The notes beneath the pieces are model-generated. The model was not told where the DNA came from. It was given only the letters and a program-made list of their open reading frames with translations, and did not search any database. Below are positions 1 through 9,584 of a DNA stretch of 56,716 nucleotides, piece by piece (positions within the stretch are counted from its first letter, which is position 1; each line of letters begins with the position of its first letter). Made by a program: the position numbers and the translations under genes. Location: the NCBI GenBank assembly GCA_002729015.1, contig PBVO01000035.1, positions 103,434-160,149 of the forward strand, in the 5' to 3' direction. Source of the stretch: Candidatus Poribacteria bacterium. GTDB lineage: Bacteria > Poribacteria > WGA-4E > UBA9662.

Positions 1-78
1 AGCAGAATTGGATTTGATCCTGTGAAAAACGATGCAGACTTTCATACTTTGCAGGAAGTTCTTGGATCTGCAGATTAA
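1..78 (+). CDS. C-terminal end of an unidentified protein (5' truncated)
   Basis: An open frame runs from the first base to a TAA and encodes 25 residues ending in LQEVLGSAD. It is followed after about 40 bp by a strong hairpin with a T run, which fits the end of a real transcription unit. The fragment is too short to assign a family. Confidence 0.45.
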   Translation, partial: SRIGFDPVKNDADFHTLQEVLGSAD

Positions 79-120
79 TGCAGATTAATATCGTTTATTA
101 AATCACTGATATCTTCCTTG

Positions 121-188
121 AAAATAACTTTGTTCAGTTATTAGTCATGTTGATTCATTCAGTCATCAATTGAACAAAGTTATTTTTT
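121..188 (+). terminator. Intrinsic terminator with perfect 16-bp stem
   Basis: Bases 121-136 and 171-186 are perfect inverted complements (AAAATAACTTTGTTCA and its complement). Positions 137-139 and 168-170 extend the stem with one G-T pair. The loop is about 28 nt and the right arm runs into TTTTTT. The A-rich left arm means it could work in both directions. It lies just after the truncated first gene and should insulate the DUF488 gene. Confidence 0.75.
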
Positions 189-361
189 ATCATACTGATT
201 GTTCAAAGCTAAAAATCACCTAGATTGTCGTGCCTTCATCGGCGCGATATTACTAATCATATTAATTCATTTTCTCAGCTCAGAACAGATTGAAAGATAA
301 TAAATTGATAAGCTTATACATTGAGTATCAAAAAGTCCTATTCACTTGATAACTAGTTTAA

Positions 362-1063
362 ATGAAAAACCAAACAATATTTACTATAGGCCACTCAAGG
401 CACAAAATTGATTGCTTTATAAAGCTATTGCGTTGCTATCAGTGTAATATCATCATCGATGTCAGAAGCCTTCCATATAGTCGAATTGCCCCACAGTTTA
501 ACAGAAATAGATTGAGTTTATCCTTAAGAGAAAACAAGATACACTATATGGATTTTCAAAACGAATTCGGTGCAAGACAAACGAGTGCTTACTTGCTGGA
601 CCCTAATGGGAAAGTCGATTTTGATAAAGTAAGATTGAGTTCTTCATTCAGGGATGGGATAGCTAGACTCACAAGAGGGTTAGATTTAGGATATAGAATT
701 GCATTAATGTGTTCAGAAGCTGACCCTTTTGAATGCCACCGTTTCTCTTTAATTTCATATCAGATTATTCAAGAAGGTGGTCGAGTCAGTCATATATTGA
801 AAGATGGCGATCTGAAGGAAAATGGAAAAATGGAAGACGAACTAATTTCTAAATATAAAAACAAACTACCACAGAGCGACTTATTTAAACAAATTACAAG
901 GAAAGATCAAATTGAAAAAGCTTATCGACTTAAAGGTAAGGACATAGCTTTTTCTTTGGCAGAACAAAAAGAAAAAATGAAAGCTAAAGAAATAGAATAT
1001 TCAGTACAGTTACCCAGTAATATTTTACAAAATCAACACTATAAAACACCTAATTTGTTTTAG
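362..1063 (+). CDS. DUF488 family protein
   Basis: This 233-residue soluble protein shows the DUF488 signature: an N-terminal TIGHS motif, IDVRSLPYSR near residue 33, PQFNR, and a C-terminal LMCSEADPFECHR motif (about residues 116-126) with the conserved Cys and His. DUF488 proteins are small conserved proteins of unknown biochemical role. The residues after about 180 form a lysine- and glutamate-rich extension beyond the usual family length. No Shine-Dalgarno is visible before the ATG. It converges on the AlkB-like gene and appears to be a single-gene transcript. Confidence 0.85.
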   Translation: MKNQTIFTIGHSRHKIDCFIKLLRCYQCNIIIDVRSLPYSRIAPQFNRNRLSLSLRENKIHYMDFQNEFGARQTSAYLLDPNGKVDFDKVRLSSSFRDGIARLTRGLDLGYRIALMCSEADPFECHRFSLISYQIIQEGGRVSHILKDGDLKENGKMEDELISKYKNKLPQSDLFKQITRKDQIEKAYRLKGKDIAFSLAEQKEKMKAKEIEYSVQLPSNILQNQHYKTPNLF

Positions 1064-1209
1064 AATGATGTTTGTGGGCAAGATTAAATTCGATATAAAT
1101 TCCACTAGTGTAGTAAAAGACCTAGTCACAGAAGCTAGTGTCGCCGAGATTAAGCGTAAATCCCAAAATCAATCTTATTTTTTATTTATGCAATAATAAA
1201 ATTTGTTCA

Positions 1210-2226
1210 TCAAGTTTCTGCTGATTTTTGTTCTAGAGAATCCATTTTGGGATGAATCATCCGTCTCCACAATGGAGGTATCATACAAGGCCAAAAGCAA
1301 GCAAAATACCCTGATGGAAGTTTAAGTGACTTAGTTGTTGATTTAAGTTGCCAGAATGGGATATTTGCTTTTAAATGATGCGATGAATGCCGACTCAGTT
1401 CCAACAACATCCACCGACTCCAACGAGCTTCAGAATCCCAGCTATGGAGTTCTGAAACAGATTCTCCATCCTCTCGGCGAAGTCCATAGTGCCGAATATA
1501 GTTTACATATTCGAGAAGAAATACCGCTGATGCTGAATAAATCAACCATGCCGAACTCATGAAGGGATCATATAAAAAGAGCGCCACGACAATAACAAGT
1601 GATAATGCAGTTCTCAGCAAAATAGGGTTGCGAATACCAGAAGTTTTTTTTTCCATTTCTCTATATATACTGACCCATTGAAGAGGAATAGTTAATGCAA
1701 GATGTTTCCAGAACCCTCGGTTCCTAGGTGCGCTTGCACCGTCTTTACTCGTTGCCACGTATCGATGGTGATTTCGGTTATGTTCTTGTGTGAAGTGTGG
1801 GTAGGCTACCACTTGCATCATCAAATTTGCTAACCATCGACGTGGTCCTCGATTGTAATGCCCGAGTTCATGAGCCGGAACAATACCCGAGACCCCAGCA
1901 CAGAATCCACTAGAAATAGCCGCAATTTTTGTATGCCAAAAAGAATCATTATTATCAATTAATACAAATAATGAGGCCAAAATAGCCAGCTGAAAAACAA
2001 CATGTAGAGCAGGTATCCATTCGAGATAGAATGGGGGGTGGAAGACTGGAAAATTTTCTTTTTCAACACTGAAAAACACATCCAGCAATGGGTATATAAC
2101 AAGAGGAATTATAATTCCTAGGCAGGTTGTCCAACCGCCCACAAACATTGTGGTAAAGACAATTGTCGGTTGGATAAAACTGAGCAGGTAAATGTGGCTG
2201 AATTTCACTCGCTTTGATTCAAGCAT
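1210..2226 (-). CDS. AlkB-like membrane di-iron alkane hydroxylase / desaturase-type monooxygenase
   Basis: A 338-residue integral membrane protein with four to six hydrophobic segments and all the histidine boxes of the AlkB group: HELGHYN (119-125), EHNRNHHRYVAT (148-159), the NYIRHYG motif (242-248) and LSRHSSHH (277-284). These ligate the two irons in membrane alkane hydroxylases and xylene monooxygenases, which oxidise a terminal or methyl C-H bond with O2 and electrons from rubredoxin. The protein is shorter than typical AlkB (about 400 residues), and no rubredoxin or reductase gene is nearby, so the substrate is open. No Shine-Dalgarno precedes the chosen ATG. The membership in the AlkB/desaturase superfamily is firm. 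Confidence 0.85.
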   Translation of the reverse strand: MLESKRVKFSHIYLLSFIQPTIVFTTMFVGGWTTCLGIIIPLVIYPLLDVFFSVEKENFPVFHPPFYLEWIPALHVVFQLAILASLFVLIDNNDSFWHTKIAAISSGFCAGVSGIVPAHELGHYNRGPRRWLANLMMQVVAYPHFTQEHNRNHHRYVATSKDGASAPRNRGFWKHLALTIPLQWVSIYREMEKKTSGIRNPILLRTALSLVIVVALFLYDPFMSSAWLIYSASAVFLLEYVNYIRHYGLRREDGESVSELHSWDSEARWSRWMLLELSRHSSHHLKANIPFWQLKSTTKSLKLPSGYFACFWPCMIPPLWRRMIHPKMDSLEQKSAET

Positions 2227-2417
2227 AATTAGGGGTCTTCAGTATTTGACAGTTTTAATTTTCTTTTCCTTTATAGGAAATTAGCTTTCACACTTGTACA
2301 GATATTTTTATTTTTTACAATCAGATACCTGTGAGCGACAGACAAGATTAGATTAAAAAACCCTACTAGTTGATTATGAACGAGATAAGACGAATTAATT
2401 CTAGATCTATCCCCGGG

Positions 2418-3443
2418 TTAAAAAGACAGATTAGACAAAACTTCACTTATCCAATCTTCTGATATTTCTTCATCATCAATTACAGTAAACCATAGTTTAG
2501 GTCTACTCTTAACAAAAGATTTCAAATTTATTAACGATTTAAACAAGTCGTCATATTTCAGGTCCATGGATTTCGGCTGGTAATCTAATCTTACATCATC
2601 CATAATTTTAGTAATTTCTTCAGCTTTATTTTCTTGTAATCGACTCATCAAGTAGATTCCCAATCCTATGATGTGTCCGTGGATAAAAGGTCGTCTAAGC
2701 CGTTCTTCTAATTCGTAAAAAAGAAAATGTTCTGAACCTTCTTCTACACGATAGTGATTAATAGGAAGACATATTGTGTTCAGTTTCATGTAACCTTGAA
2801 CAATAGCAAGTATTCCGTTATCGGTAACGTCTCTTATATCGGGAATAATTTCGTATAAATCATCTATGATCCCTCGGGCTTCCTGGATTGCAGACGTAGA
2901 AAATGGGTACTTGGATTGATTTTTACTTTCTGCATATTCCCAATCAAAACTAGCAGTATGTATAGACAATAAGTCTCCAATACCTGCAATATTCAAGGTC
3001 GCAGGTGCTGTACGAATAATATCATAATCTATGATCAAAGGATCTGGGCTAGTTTGTCCAACATATTCGATTTCGTGATTAACTCGTACACCGGCAGCAG
3101 GGGTGACAAATGCGTCGACACTAATCACAGTTGGAATTGTCACTAATCTGATGCTACGTTTCCAAGAAAAGTATTTGGCTGCATCGACGGCTTGCCCACC
3201 ACCAATCCCAACTACAGTATCACAGGGTGGTAATTTTAGAAGTTTACTATCTAGTACGCTCTGATCCACAGAATCAATAAATACAACTTCTTCTGGAGTA
3301 CCGCCAAGCAAATTTTGTGTAACTTTCCATGGAATATCCATTGTCGCAACAACGAATCTTCCGATCTCATTACCGATACCTTTTATACTACCAGAACCGA
3401 ATCGATATGATGATACGTTCGTCTGGCCTGATATTTGCCTCAT
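2418..3443 (-). CDS. Glycerol-1-phosphate dehydrogenase-like (iron-containing alcohol dehydrogenase superfamily)
   Basis: 341 residues with an NAD-binding GIGGGQAVDAAKY motif (79-91), TIPTVISVDAF (103-112), and metal-ligand positions typical of the superfamily: Asp in GIGDLLS (about D157), His in EEGSEHF (H239) and the HGH segment (255-257). This pattern matches sn-glycerol-1-phosphate dehydrogenase (EgsA/AraM group), which reduces dihydroxyacetone phosphate to glycerol-1-phosphate. The bacterial members have mixed roles, including wall-polymer precursors. A GGGAG Shine-Dalgarno sits before the ATG. The neighbours do not suggest a pathway. It could also be a dehydroquinate synthase-like paralogue of unknown substrate. 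Confidence 0.75.
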   Translation of the reverse strand: MRQISGQTNVSSYRFGSGSIKGIGNEIGRFVVATMDIPWKVTQNLLGGTPEEVVFIDSVDQSVLDSKLLKLPPCDTVVGIGGGQAVDAAKYFSWKRSIRLVTIPTVISVDAFVTPAAGVRVNHEIEYVGQTSPDPLIIDYDIIRTAPATLNIAGIGDLLSIHTASFDWEYAESKNQSKYPFSTSAIQEARGIIDDLYEIIPDIRDVTDNGILAIVQGYMKLNTICLPINHYRVEEGSEHFLFYELEERLRRPFIHGHIIGLGIYLMSRLQENKAEEITKIMDDVRLDYQPKSMDLKYDDLFKSLINLKSFVKSRPKLWFTVIDDEEISEDWISEVLSNLSF

Positions 3444-3951
3444 CTTGCAATCTCCCTTGTCTAGAAATTAATTATAATTTTTATTGTTAAAGTAACCTGA
3501 ATTTCCACTCGATTCGCCAGCAGAATTTCTCTTTAAGTCCCCACATCATACTAAAAATGATAATTCTGGCCAAATTTCTTTGGATGATTTTCTGAATAAC
3601 TAGAAACTGGAAACTAGAACCGCTAGCTTATAAGAATTAACCAATATCAAGTATCTAGTTTGAGATAGATGTAACCATGAGTTAATCATGATTCCTTAAA
3701 TATCCTTATGGTAGGAAACATGACCGTAGGAACTACTAAGAAATCTCGGACATAAGATTTATCGACAATACATTACCCGTAGGGGTTTATAATTTTTTAG
3801 TTTATCTCATTATTCTTCTGTCGGGTGATCAAATAAATTTATCACTGAGCAATCCTCACGGTAACATCTTCTTAGATACTATCTTCGCATTCTATTTTAT
3901 ATTTGAATGAGTTTAGCCTTGTGATTCAATCGTTTAAATGAGGAGCAAATT
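3444..3951. other. Intergenic stretch, no gene seen
   Basis: This is a divergent promoter region between the dehydrogenase-like gene and the phage-type hypothetical. It is AT-rich with stops in every frame. I see no hairpin or repeat strong enough to annotate. Confidence 0.5.
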
Positions 3952-4443
3952 ATGAATGTATTTTACTTGGATCATGACACAAAAATCTGCGCTGAGTACC
4001 ACAACGATAAGCATTGTGTTAGGATGGTACTTGAATATGCCCAATTATTATCAACCGCACACAGAATTATTGATCGAGATATGGCAAATAGGTTCGTCTA
4101 TAAAGCAACCCACAAAAATCATCCATCTACGATTTGGGTTAGACAAAATCAGTCAAATTACGATTGGCTTTACAGCCTATTTGTTGACTTAGCTGAAGAA
4201 TATACGTATCGGTATGGGAGAAAACATTTGAGTTATAAAAAGCTCAAACATATTTTAGCTTATCCACCCAACAATATAGAGGAAGGTGCTTTCACACAAC
4301 CGACCCCGACTATGCCAGATCATTGCAAAATTCCAGGAGACTCACTCTCTTCTTATCGCCGTTATTACAAGCAAAATAAAAAACACATTTCTAAATGGAC
4401 AAAAAGGCCAATTCCTAGTTGGTTCACCGATAACGTCGTATAG
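3952..4443 (+). CDS. Conserved phage-type hypothetical protein
   Basis: 163 residues, with a clear GAGGAG Shine-Dalgarno. The protein begins NVFYLDHD, followed by NDKHCVRMVLEYAQLLSTAH (18-37), YKATHKNHP near residue 50, WVRQ, YRYGRKH near 87 and a C-terminal proline-rich QPTPTMPD before SSYRRYY and KWTKRPIPSWF. From memory this layout (paired His and Asp, KATHKNHP) belongs to a family common in marine phages and some bacterial genomes without a proven function. The conserved charged residues suggest an enzyme rather than a structural protein. No other phage gene is near, so it looks like an isolated acquisition. Confidence 0.7.
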   Translation: MNVFYLDHDTKICAEYHNDKHCVRMVLEYAQLLSTAHRIIDRDMANRFVYKATHKNHPSTIWVRQNQSNYDWLYSLFVDLAEEYTYRYGRKHLSYKKLKHILAYPPNNIEEGAFTQPTPTMPDHCKIPGDSLSSYRRYYKQNKKHISKWTKRPIPSWFTDNVV

Positions 4444-4819
4444 TCTTTTTGCCGACGATATTTCGTATAACCTCCAAAAAATTACCTAATGGTCGTTGAG
4501 ATCATGTAATGATTCAGTTGACAAAAGAGTTAGTATGCACATAATCAAAGAAGATTAGAGATAACCCCAATTAATTGATTATTGTAACTCATCAAGTAAT
4601 AGATCTAGATTGTTTTACTACGAGTAGTAATATGAAAGATTGAAGTAGACAAGGTACCACTTGTAAACGCTTATGCTTAATTTTAGATTTGATACTCAGA
4701 ATAGAGATAATTCGGTTTTTCAATTATCTTTCGTGAAAAACTTGCTCATCAATGGTAATTCAATCAGACGGTTCTTTGAGAATATCGCTAGTTTTTAATT
4801 TCAATTCCGATGCACCTGC
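4444..4819. other. Convergent intergenic stretch, nothing recognised
   Basis: The region lies between converging genes. No open frame with coding character and no strong terminator hairpin were found. Confidence 0.45.
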
Positions 4820-6754
4820 TCAGTTCGGAAATACGCGGTACATTGGAATGTCGAGCAGGGTACCAATGAGGCTAAAAATACTACCGCTTAAGTAGTCCCC
4901 CAGCAGCAGACCAATAAAAAATGGCATTGCTTTTCGGTATAGACGAATCCCACCGTACTGAAGAATAACCTTTTTTAGGCACCAAGACACAAACATTGGT
5001 GTCCAAATTAGGTCCATGTTAAAACTATGACCAACTGCATAACCAATTGGATGGATCGGCCACCACAAAAAGTGAGTACGTAAAAACATCAGAAGGAAGG
5101 TTGCTAAAATCCCACCACTGATAAAGGGTAAGCTACTGAAACCAATGTCAGTTGGAAAATCCAGCCAGTTTTGCAACTGGCGATATGGAATCAGCCCCAT
5201 GTTCGTACGCCATGAGTTGACGTACGGTGTACCTGCCCCCTTAATATAATACATTCTGAGGATATTCCAGTAAGCAGCAATAATACCGACGATCATTGCC
5301 AATACAATAATGCCTAACATAGATCGAGTTTCTATTTTACTGACTTTGCCAATTCGAAGACCTTCCAACTGGTGTGGCATCACTGCACAACGATAATCTA
5401 GATTAAACCATTGAAAGTAAGCCAAAATAGTTAAGTCCCTTGGATTTAGTAATCTGGAACCAGCCACATGTACGATCAATTGTGGTGGATTTATATAGGG
5501 ACCAAAATTCCATATTACGCCACCTTCCGAGCGTATTCTTGTCAATCCAATCATATAAAACAGAAACAAAGATATAAAGATAATACCCACGATTAAGCGC
5601 AAGCCGGCCAAATAGGAAAAGGTTACTAGTACCAAAATGCCAATCAATAAACTTAACCAAGTATATCGCTCGTGAATAGGCTCATCCGAAGATTGACCCG
5701 ACCAGGCAATATAGAAGGTTTGAAGTAAATGTTTTCGACTGATCCACAAAGCCAAAAAAGCCAGTCCGAGCCATGCTCCAACGCCCTGCTCAAGAATGGC
5801 TGGATAACGACCAGTTGGCCCCCAAACGGATCCCCCTCCACTAATTAATGCGGCTCCCAACACTTGTTGTCCTTTGCGAAATAGAAAGAAAAACCAGCAA
5901 CTAAAAGAAATTTCAAGTGGAATGAAGTAAGTCAAACCAATGACACAAGGGTGAAAAGCCACCGGCAACCAACCTACCGCATTCCACGGCTTTTGACTAA
6001 ATAAGTGTCCAATATCAAAAGGCTTGACTTTTATATAAGGAAGATACGGATAGTAATACTGCAGCGAATTATTAATTTGTATAGTAGCAGCAATTAGGAA
6101 GCCAATCCACAGGTATCGATTTCTCAAGTAATCGCCGAAACGTTTCTCCCTGAGACTCAGTTCCACAGGCAACGTAGTGATGGGGAATGACAGCTGTTCT
6201 TGTTCTAACCATCTCTTCCGTAGAAGTACGTTAATACATAGCATGACCCACAGAAAAGAAAAGGTGAATCCACTCCAAGTCAGGATCGGAATCAGCCATG
6301 CTTTGAGATGGTCAACACGGTAAATAGTTGAATCGCCAAGATACAGTCGTTGAATTGCATCTTTACTTTGTGGCACGAACCAACTTGGTATATTAGGTAA
6401 AAAATCCCGCCAACTATTCTCCGGAGTTTCGTACCAGAATGGATTACACAATGCTGTAACCAGAAACCCGAACATACCAATACCATTGATGCTCATGCCG
6501 ATATTAAGCATGACAAAGATAGTTAGTATTTCGGCGGCCGAAAGAGCGGAATTAGGTACAATCTTTTCTAATACTGTATTAGTCAGTATTAAGAGAAACA
6601 AGATGAAAACGGAACCGATCAGAAGTGAAGTTGAGGTGATTTCAGTCACACCCGTAACCATCTCTGAGTTCGAAACCCAAAATGAGCTAGTAATAATTAG
6701 CAAAAGACCAATCAAAATTGACCTTTTAGTTGCCTTTTGCTCAAGGGTTTTCAT
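4820..6754 (-). CDS. DUF6785/DUF6784 family polytopic membrane protein (OPT-like transporter)
   Basis: 644 residues with about twelve strongly hydrophobic segments. The motifs NPFWYETPENSW (about 85-96), the soluble loop with FLPNIPSWFVPQ, and RKRWLEQEQLSFP in the middle resemble the DUF6785/DUF6784 proteins common in Poribacteria and Planctomycetota, which look like oligopeptide-transporter-type carriers. A conserved EGG-containing loop (RIRSEGGVIWNFGP) and the aromatic C-terminal half fit that family. Substrate is unknown; the surrounding oxidoreductase and secreted glycan-binding genes suggest a sugar derivative. The gene stands alone, with no Shine-Dalgarno. Confidence 0.75.
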   Translation of the reverse strand: MKTLEQKATKRSILIGLLLIITSSFWVSNSEMVTGVTEITSTSLLIGSVFILFLLILTNTVLEKIVPNSALSAAEILTIFVMLNIGMSINGIGMFGFLVTALCNPFWYETPENSWRDFLPNIPSWFVPQSKDAIQRLYLGDSTIYRVDHLKAWLIPILTWSGFTFSFLWVMLCINVLLRKRWLEQEQLSFPITTLPVELSLREKRFGDYLRNRYLWIGFLIAATIQINNSLQYYYPYLPYIKVKPFDIGHLFSQKPWNAVGWLPVAFHPCVIGLTYFIPLEISFSCWFFFLFRKGQQVLGAALISGGGSVWGPTGRYPAILEQGVGAWLGLAFLALWISRKHLLQTFYIAWSGQSSDEPIHERYTWLSLLIGILVLVTFSYLAGLRLIVGIIFISLFLFYMIGLTRIRSEGGVIWNFGPYINPPQLIVHVAGSRLLNPRDLTILAYFQWFNLDYRCAVMPHQLEGLRIGKVSKIETRSMLGIIVLAMIVGIIAAYWNILRMYYIKGAGTPYVNSWRTNMGLIPYRQLQNWLDFPTDIGFSSLPFISGGILATFLLMFLRTHFLWWPIHPIGYAVGHSFNMDLIWTPMFVSWCLKKVILQYGGIRLYRKAMPFFIGLLLGDYLSGSIFSLIGTLLDIPMYRVFPN

Positions 6755-7280
6755 GTTTTATGTACGACCAAATAGATGCGACAACCAAGCAACCTTAGCT
6801 TAATAGGATTGTACACTTATTCCTTTTTTAATCTGCTTAAACCTATCCCGACAGTATAAATCACTTATAGCATTAATGGGAATTATTTGATCGTAGGTCT
6901 GTGAATCCACAAATCTAAGACTTTGATTCTAAGTTCGTGAAATTTGGCCGGTTCAAAAACAATACAAGATTATCCGATGAATAGAATACTTGGTGGATCT
7001 ACATACCAACAGTACAACAATAGTCTAGTACTCTTCCGATATCGAAAGTAATACGAGATATTGAAAATCAAAGATATCTCATAACGTACTCCCATACAGA
7101 AGTTTATAACCTTTTAGGCTACCTATATTATTTAGCATTAAACCCAACTCAAGCCAATTTCTTAGGTCTTTACAGCAGCATCAGTTCTTGATAGAATCAA
7201 AATATGCGTCCTGCCAATTTGTAAACAAATTCACTACTTAGCTATCCTGTATTAACCTGCGCAACTAATAAGGATCAACT
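6755..7280. other. Divergent intergenic region
   Basis: Promoters for the DUF6785 gene and the Gfo/Idh/MocA gene should lie here. One TGCGACA half-site like those at the sigma factor promoter occurs at about 6777, but a single 7-mer is not significant. No gene is visible. Confidence 0.45.
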
Positions 7281-8441
7281 ATGAAAAATGAATTTTACCG
7301 TGTAGCAATTTTGGGGTGTCGTAGCCGAGGCCGAGCAGCAGCTCTAGCCTACCATGACCATCCTCGTACTAAGATTGTTGGTCTCTGTGATTTAATTCAA
7401 GACCGCCTTACTGAATTGGGAAACGAGCTTAGCATAACAGCCCAATACACAAATTTGGGTCGAATGATTGAAGAAACTAAGCCTGATATTGTGGTCATTG
7501 CAACCGGTACAGAGTTTCACTATGATCTTTGTATGCAAGTTCTAGAATATGGGGTTCATATTGAGGTTGAAAAGCCGATGTGTGTTGACTTAGTTCAGGC
7601 TGATGAGGTAATAAGCAAAGCAGAATTAAAGAAATGCAAGATAGCGGTTCACCATCAAGGCCGCGTAGGTCCTGCAATGTTAGCTCTACAGAAGGCTATT
7701 GACCAAGAGAAAATTGGCGAAATTCGTTATCTATACGGAAGTGGTAAAGGATACTACGGTGGTTATGGACTAATGAACATTGGTACTCATATGATAAATA
7801 ACATGCTCCGGTTCACTCATCAATGCCAAAGTGTTGTCGCTCATACGACGACTAATGGTCGGTCGATTGAAACGAAAGATGTTTTAGCATCTCCAAGTGG
7901 CATGGGTACGATTACCGGAGAATATATTTCAGCCAGTTTTCAGTTTTCTAGTAATGTTACGGGAACACTTTTACAGCACCGATTTGACAAAATGGATACC
8001 AGCGCTTACGTAATGGAAATTTACGGTTCTGAAGGGCGTTTATTCTGGAGATCCAATCAAGCTTGGTGGCTACCTCAACCTCATTATGTTCCTGGCATGA
8101 AATGGGAACCCTTAGACCCAATTTTTCCTAAATGTTACCAGCCAGGAAATCTATCGGATGCCGACGATTTTAGTTTTGTCGATGAGTATGTACGAGCACT
8201 TGATAATGATGACCAGCATGAGTGTAGCGGTTATCAAGGCCGACATGTTTTAGAAATTATGATGGGAATCTTTGAATCGTCTACCGATGGAACTAGAGTA
8301 AATCTGCCTCAAGTAGATCGACAACATCCACTCTTGCGCTGGAGCGCTGACAGCAGTTCAAACGAGAAGAGTGGAAATTTGGAATCGCTACCACGAGACT
8401 ATCCATCATGGCTCTCAAAACTAGGAATTAATAGCTTCTAA
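7281..8441 (+). CDS. Gfo/Idh/MocA family NAD(P)-dependent oxidoreductase
   Basis: 386 residues. The N-terminal Rossmann domain starts VAILGCRSRGRAAALAYHDHP and contains PDIVVIATGTEFHYDLC and the catalytic EVEKPM motif (about residues 95-100). The C-terminal half is an alpha/beta substrate domain including the MNIGTHMINNMLRF helix with the conserved His. Members oxidise or reduce cyclic sugars and inositols, or act on glycosidic sugars by a redox mechanism. An AAGGA Shine-Dalgarno precedes the ATG. It is cytoplasmic and probably handles a sugar released by the extracellular enzymes encoded nearby; the exact sugar cannot be read from sequence. Confidence 0.9.
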   Translation: MKNEFYRVAILGCRSRGRAAALAYHDHPRTKIVGLCDLIQDRLTELGNELSITAQYTNLGRMIEETKPDIVVIATGTEFHYDLCMQVLEYGVHIEVEKPMCVDLVQADEVISKAELKKCKIAVHHQGRVGPAMLALQKAIDQEKIGEIRYLYGSGKGYYGGYGLMNIGTHMINNMLRFTHQCQSVVAHTTTNGRSIETKDVLASPSGMGTITGEYISASFQFSSNVTGTLLQHRFDKMDTSAYVMEIYGSEGRLFWRSNQAWWLPQPHYVPGMKWEPLDPIFPKCYQPGNLSDADDFSFVDEYVRALDNDDQHECSGYQGRHVLEIMMGIFESSTDGTRVNLPQVDRQHPLLRWSADSSSNEKSGNLESLPRDYPSWLSKLGINSF

Positions 8442-8839
8442 TTATTGAATTTAAGCACCCTTCGTAGAGAATATTAGATAAATACAGAAATAGAGTTGGG
8501 AAAACAATTCTATCAAGACTGTCACGTTCTGAAAAACAATATTAGGATCATGTATGATATAAATTTGTTTGAAGTAGGACTGGTTACGATTGCAAACAAA
8601 TTGGATCGATTATAATCCTAATTTCTATCGAAGAATTCAATTACACAATATTGCAAGTTAATTTTGGGTCTATGCTTGATCTTGCAGGAAAGACGAATAG
8701 ATGGTACGATTTTGCGCTGACATCTTGTCAGTATTTCGGTCTAGGTGTGCTGGCTAAATCTTAGTATGATTTACTCATTCTCTATTTAGACCTAACTAAA
8801 TTTAAAACTTTAAAAACGAAATTTTTCTGTAGGAGACTA
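8442..8839. other. Intergenic region upstream of tandem secreted-protein genes
   Basis: No gene is seen. A 9-bp perfect inverted repeat (AATTTGTTT at 8562-8570 and AAACAAATT at 8594-8602) is present about 240 bp before the first discoidin-like gene and could be an operator or chance. Confidence 0.35.
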
Positions 8840-9553
8840 ATGCACATGAAAAATAATATTATGTTGATCTTGGCAGGATTTCTATTATTGGTCAGCACAA
8901 TGACCAATATAGAAGCCGGGGTAAAAGTCCCAGGAACAATAATAGGAACAGGTACCAAAGCTTTATTAGGAGGAGACCTGACTGATCCAGAAGATGATGG
9001 CGCACCTGAAGAAGATACAAATTACAATGCCAAATTCACCTCCAGTGATGAGCCAGGATTTGGAGGAGGAGAATTTGCCTTTAATGTATTTGATAATATA
9101 CTTGGGCCAGGAAATGACAAGTGGTGTTGTGGTAAAGGTGGCATAGGAGATGGCGAAGGTATGCATATAACGGCCGAACTTGATGCTCCACATTTATTGA
9201 CACATTTTACTTTATCTTCAGCCAACGACGTTCCTGATAGAGACCCTACAACTTGGGAAGTTCAAGGATCGAATGATGGCAAAAAATTTACAACCATCTT
9301 TTCTTATGATGGCGATAACCTTTTTACTGATCGGCTTCAGGTCATTCGTTTCGATGCAGGAGAAGATTTCGATGCACAAACCACTGGGTATCGATTTTTC
9401 AGACATATCACTTTCAAAACAGCTAATTGGCCAAACGGAGCTTTCTTTCAAATTGGTGAAATTGAGTATTTTGGCACCCCAGCTGACGATACTGCTGTGA
9501 ATCCTAAGTCCAAGCTTGCAACACAGTGGGGAATATTGAAAAATAATCGGTAA
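8840..9553 (+). CDS. Secreted discoidin-like (F5/8 type C-like) protein, copy 1
   Basis: 237 residues with a signal peptide (about 1-26, hydrophobic core ILAGFLLLVSTM). A mature N-terminal block reads LLGGDLTDPEDDG, followed by a Gly-rich FGGGEFAFNVFDN and a vicinal-Cys NDKWCCGKGG (about 92-101). The second half has the discoidin/galactose-binding pattern: THFTLSSANDVPDRDP, WEVQGSNDGKKFT, RLQVIRFD and FQIGEIEYFG near the end. Such domains bind carbohydrates or surfaces. The protein ends with a separate tail, VNPKSKLATQWGILKNNR, shared with other secreted proteins here. A GGAG Shine-Dalgarno supports the start. It is a tandem duplicate of the next gene. Confidence 0.8.
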   Translation: MHMKNNIMLILAGFLLLVSTMTNIEAGVKVPGTIIGTGTKALLGGDLTDPEDDGAPEEDTNYNAKFTSSDEPGFGGGEFAFNVFDNILGPGNDKWCCGKGGIGDGEGMHITAELDAPHLLTHFTLSSANDVPDRDPTTWEVQGSNDGKKFTTIFSYDGDNLFTDRLQVIRFDAGEDFDAQTTGYRFFRHITFKTANWPNGAFFQIGEIEYFGTPADDTAVNPKSKLATQWGILKNNR

Positions 9554-9584
9554 ACCTTGTAAAACAATAGTGTTTACTATCTAT

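Noticed and set aside
3719..7160. Faint likeness between the intergenic regions around 3760-3830 and 7080-7140.
   Set aside because: Only short AT-rich stretches agree, unlike the ordered blocks of the repeat at 12797 and 27670.
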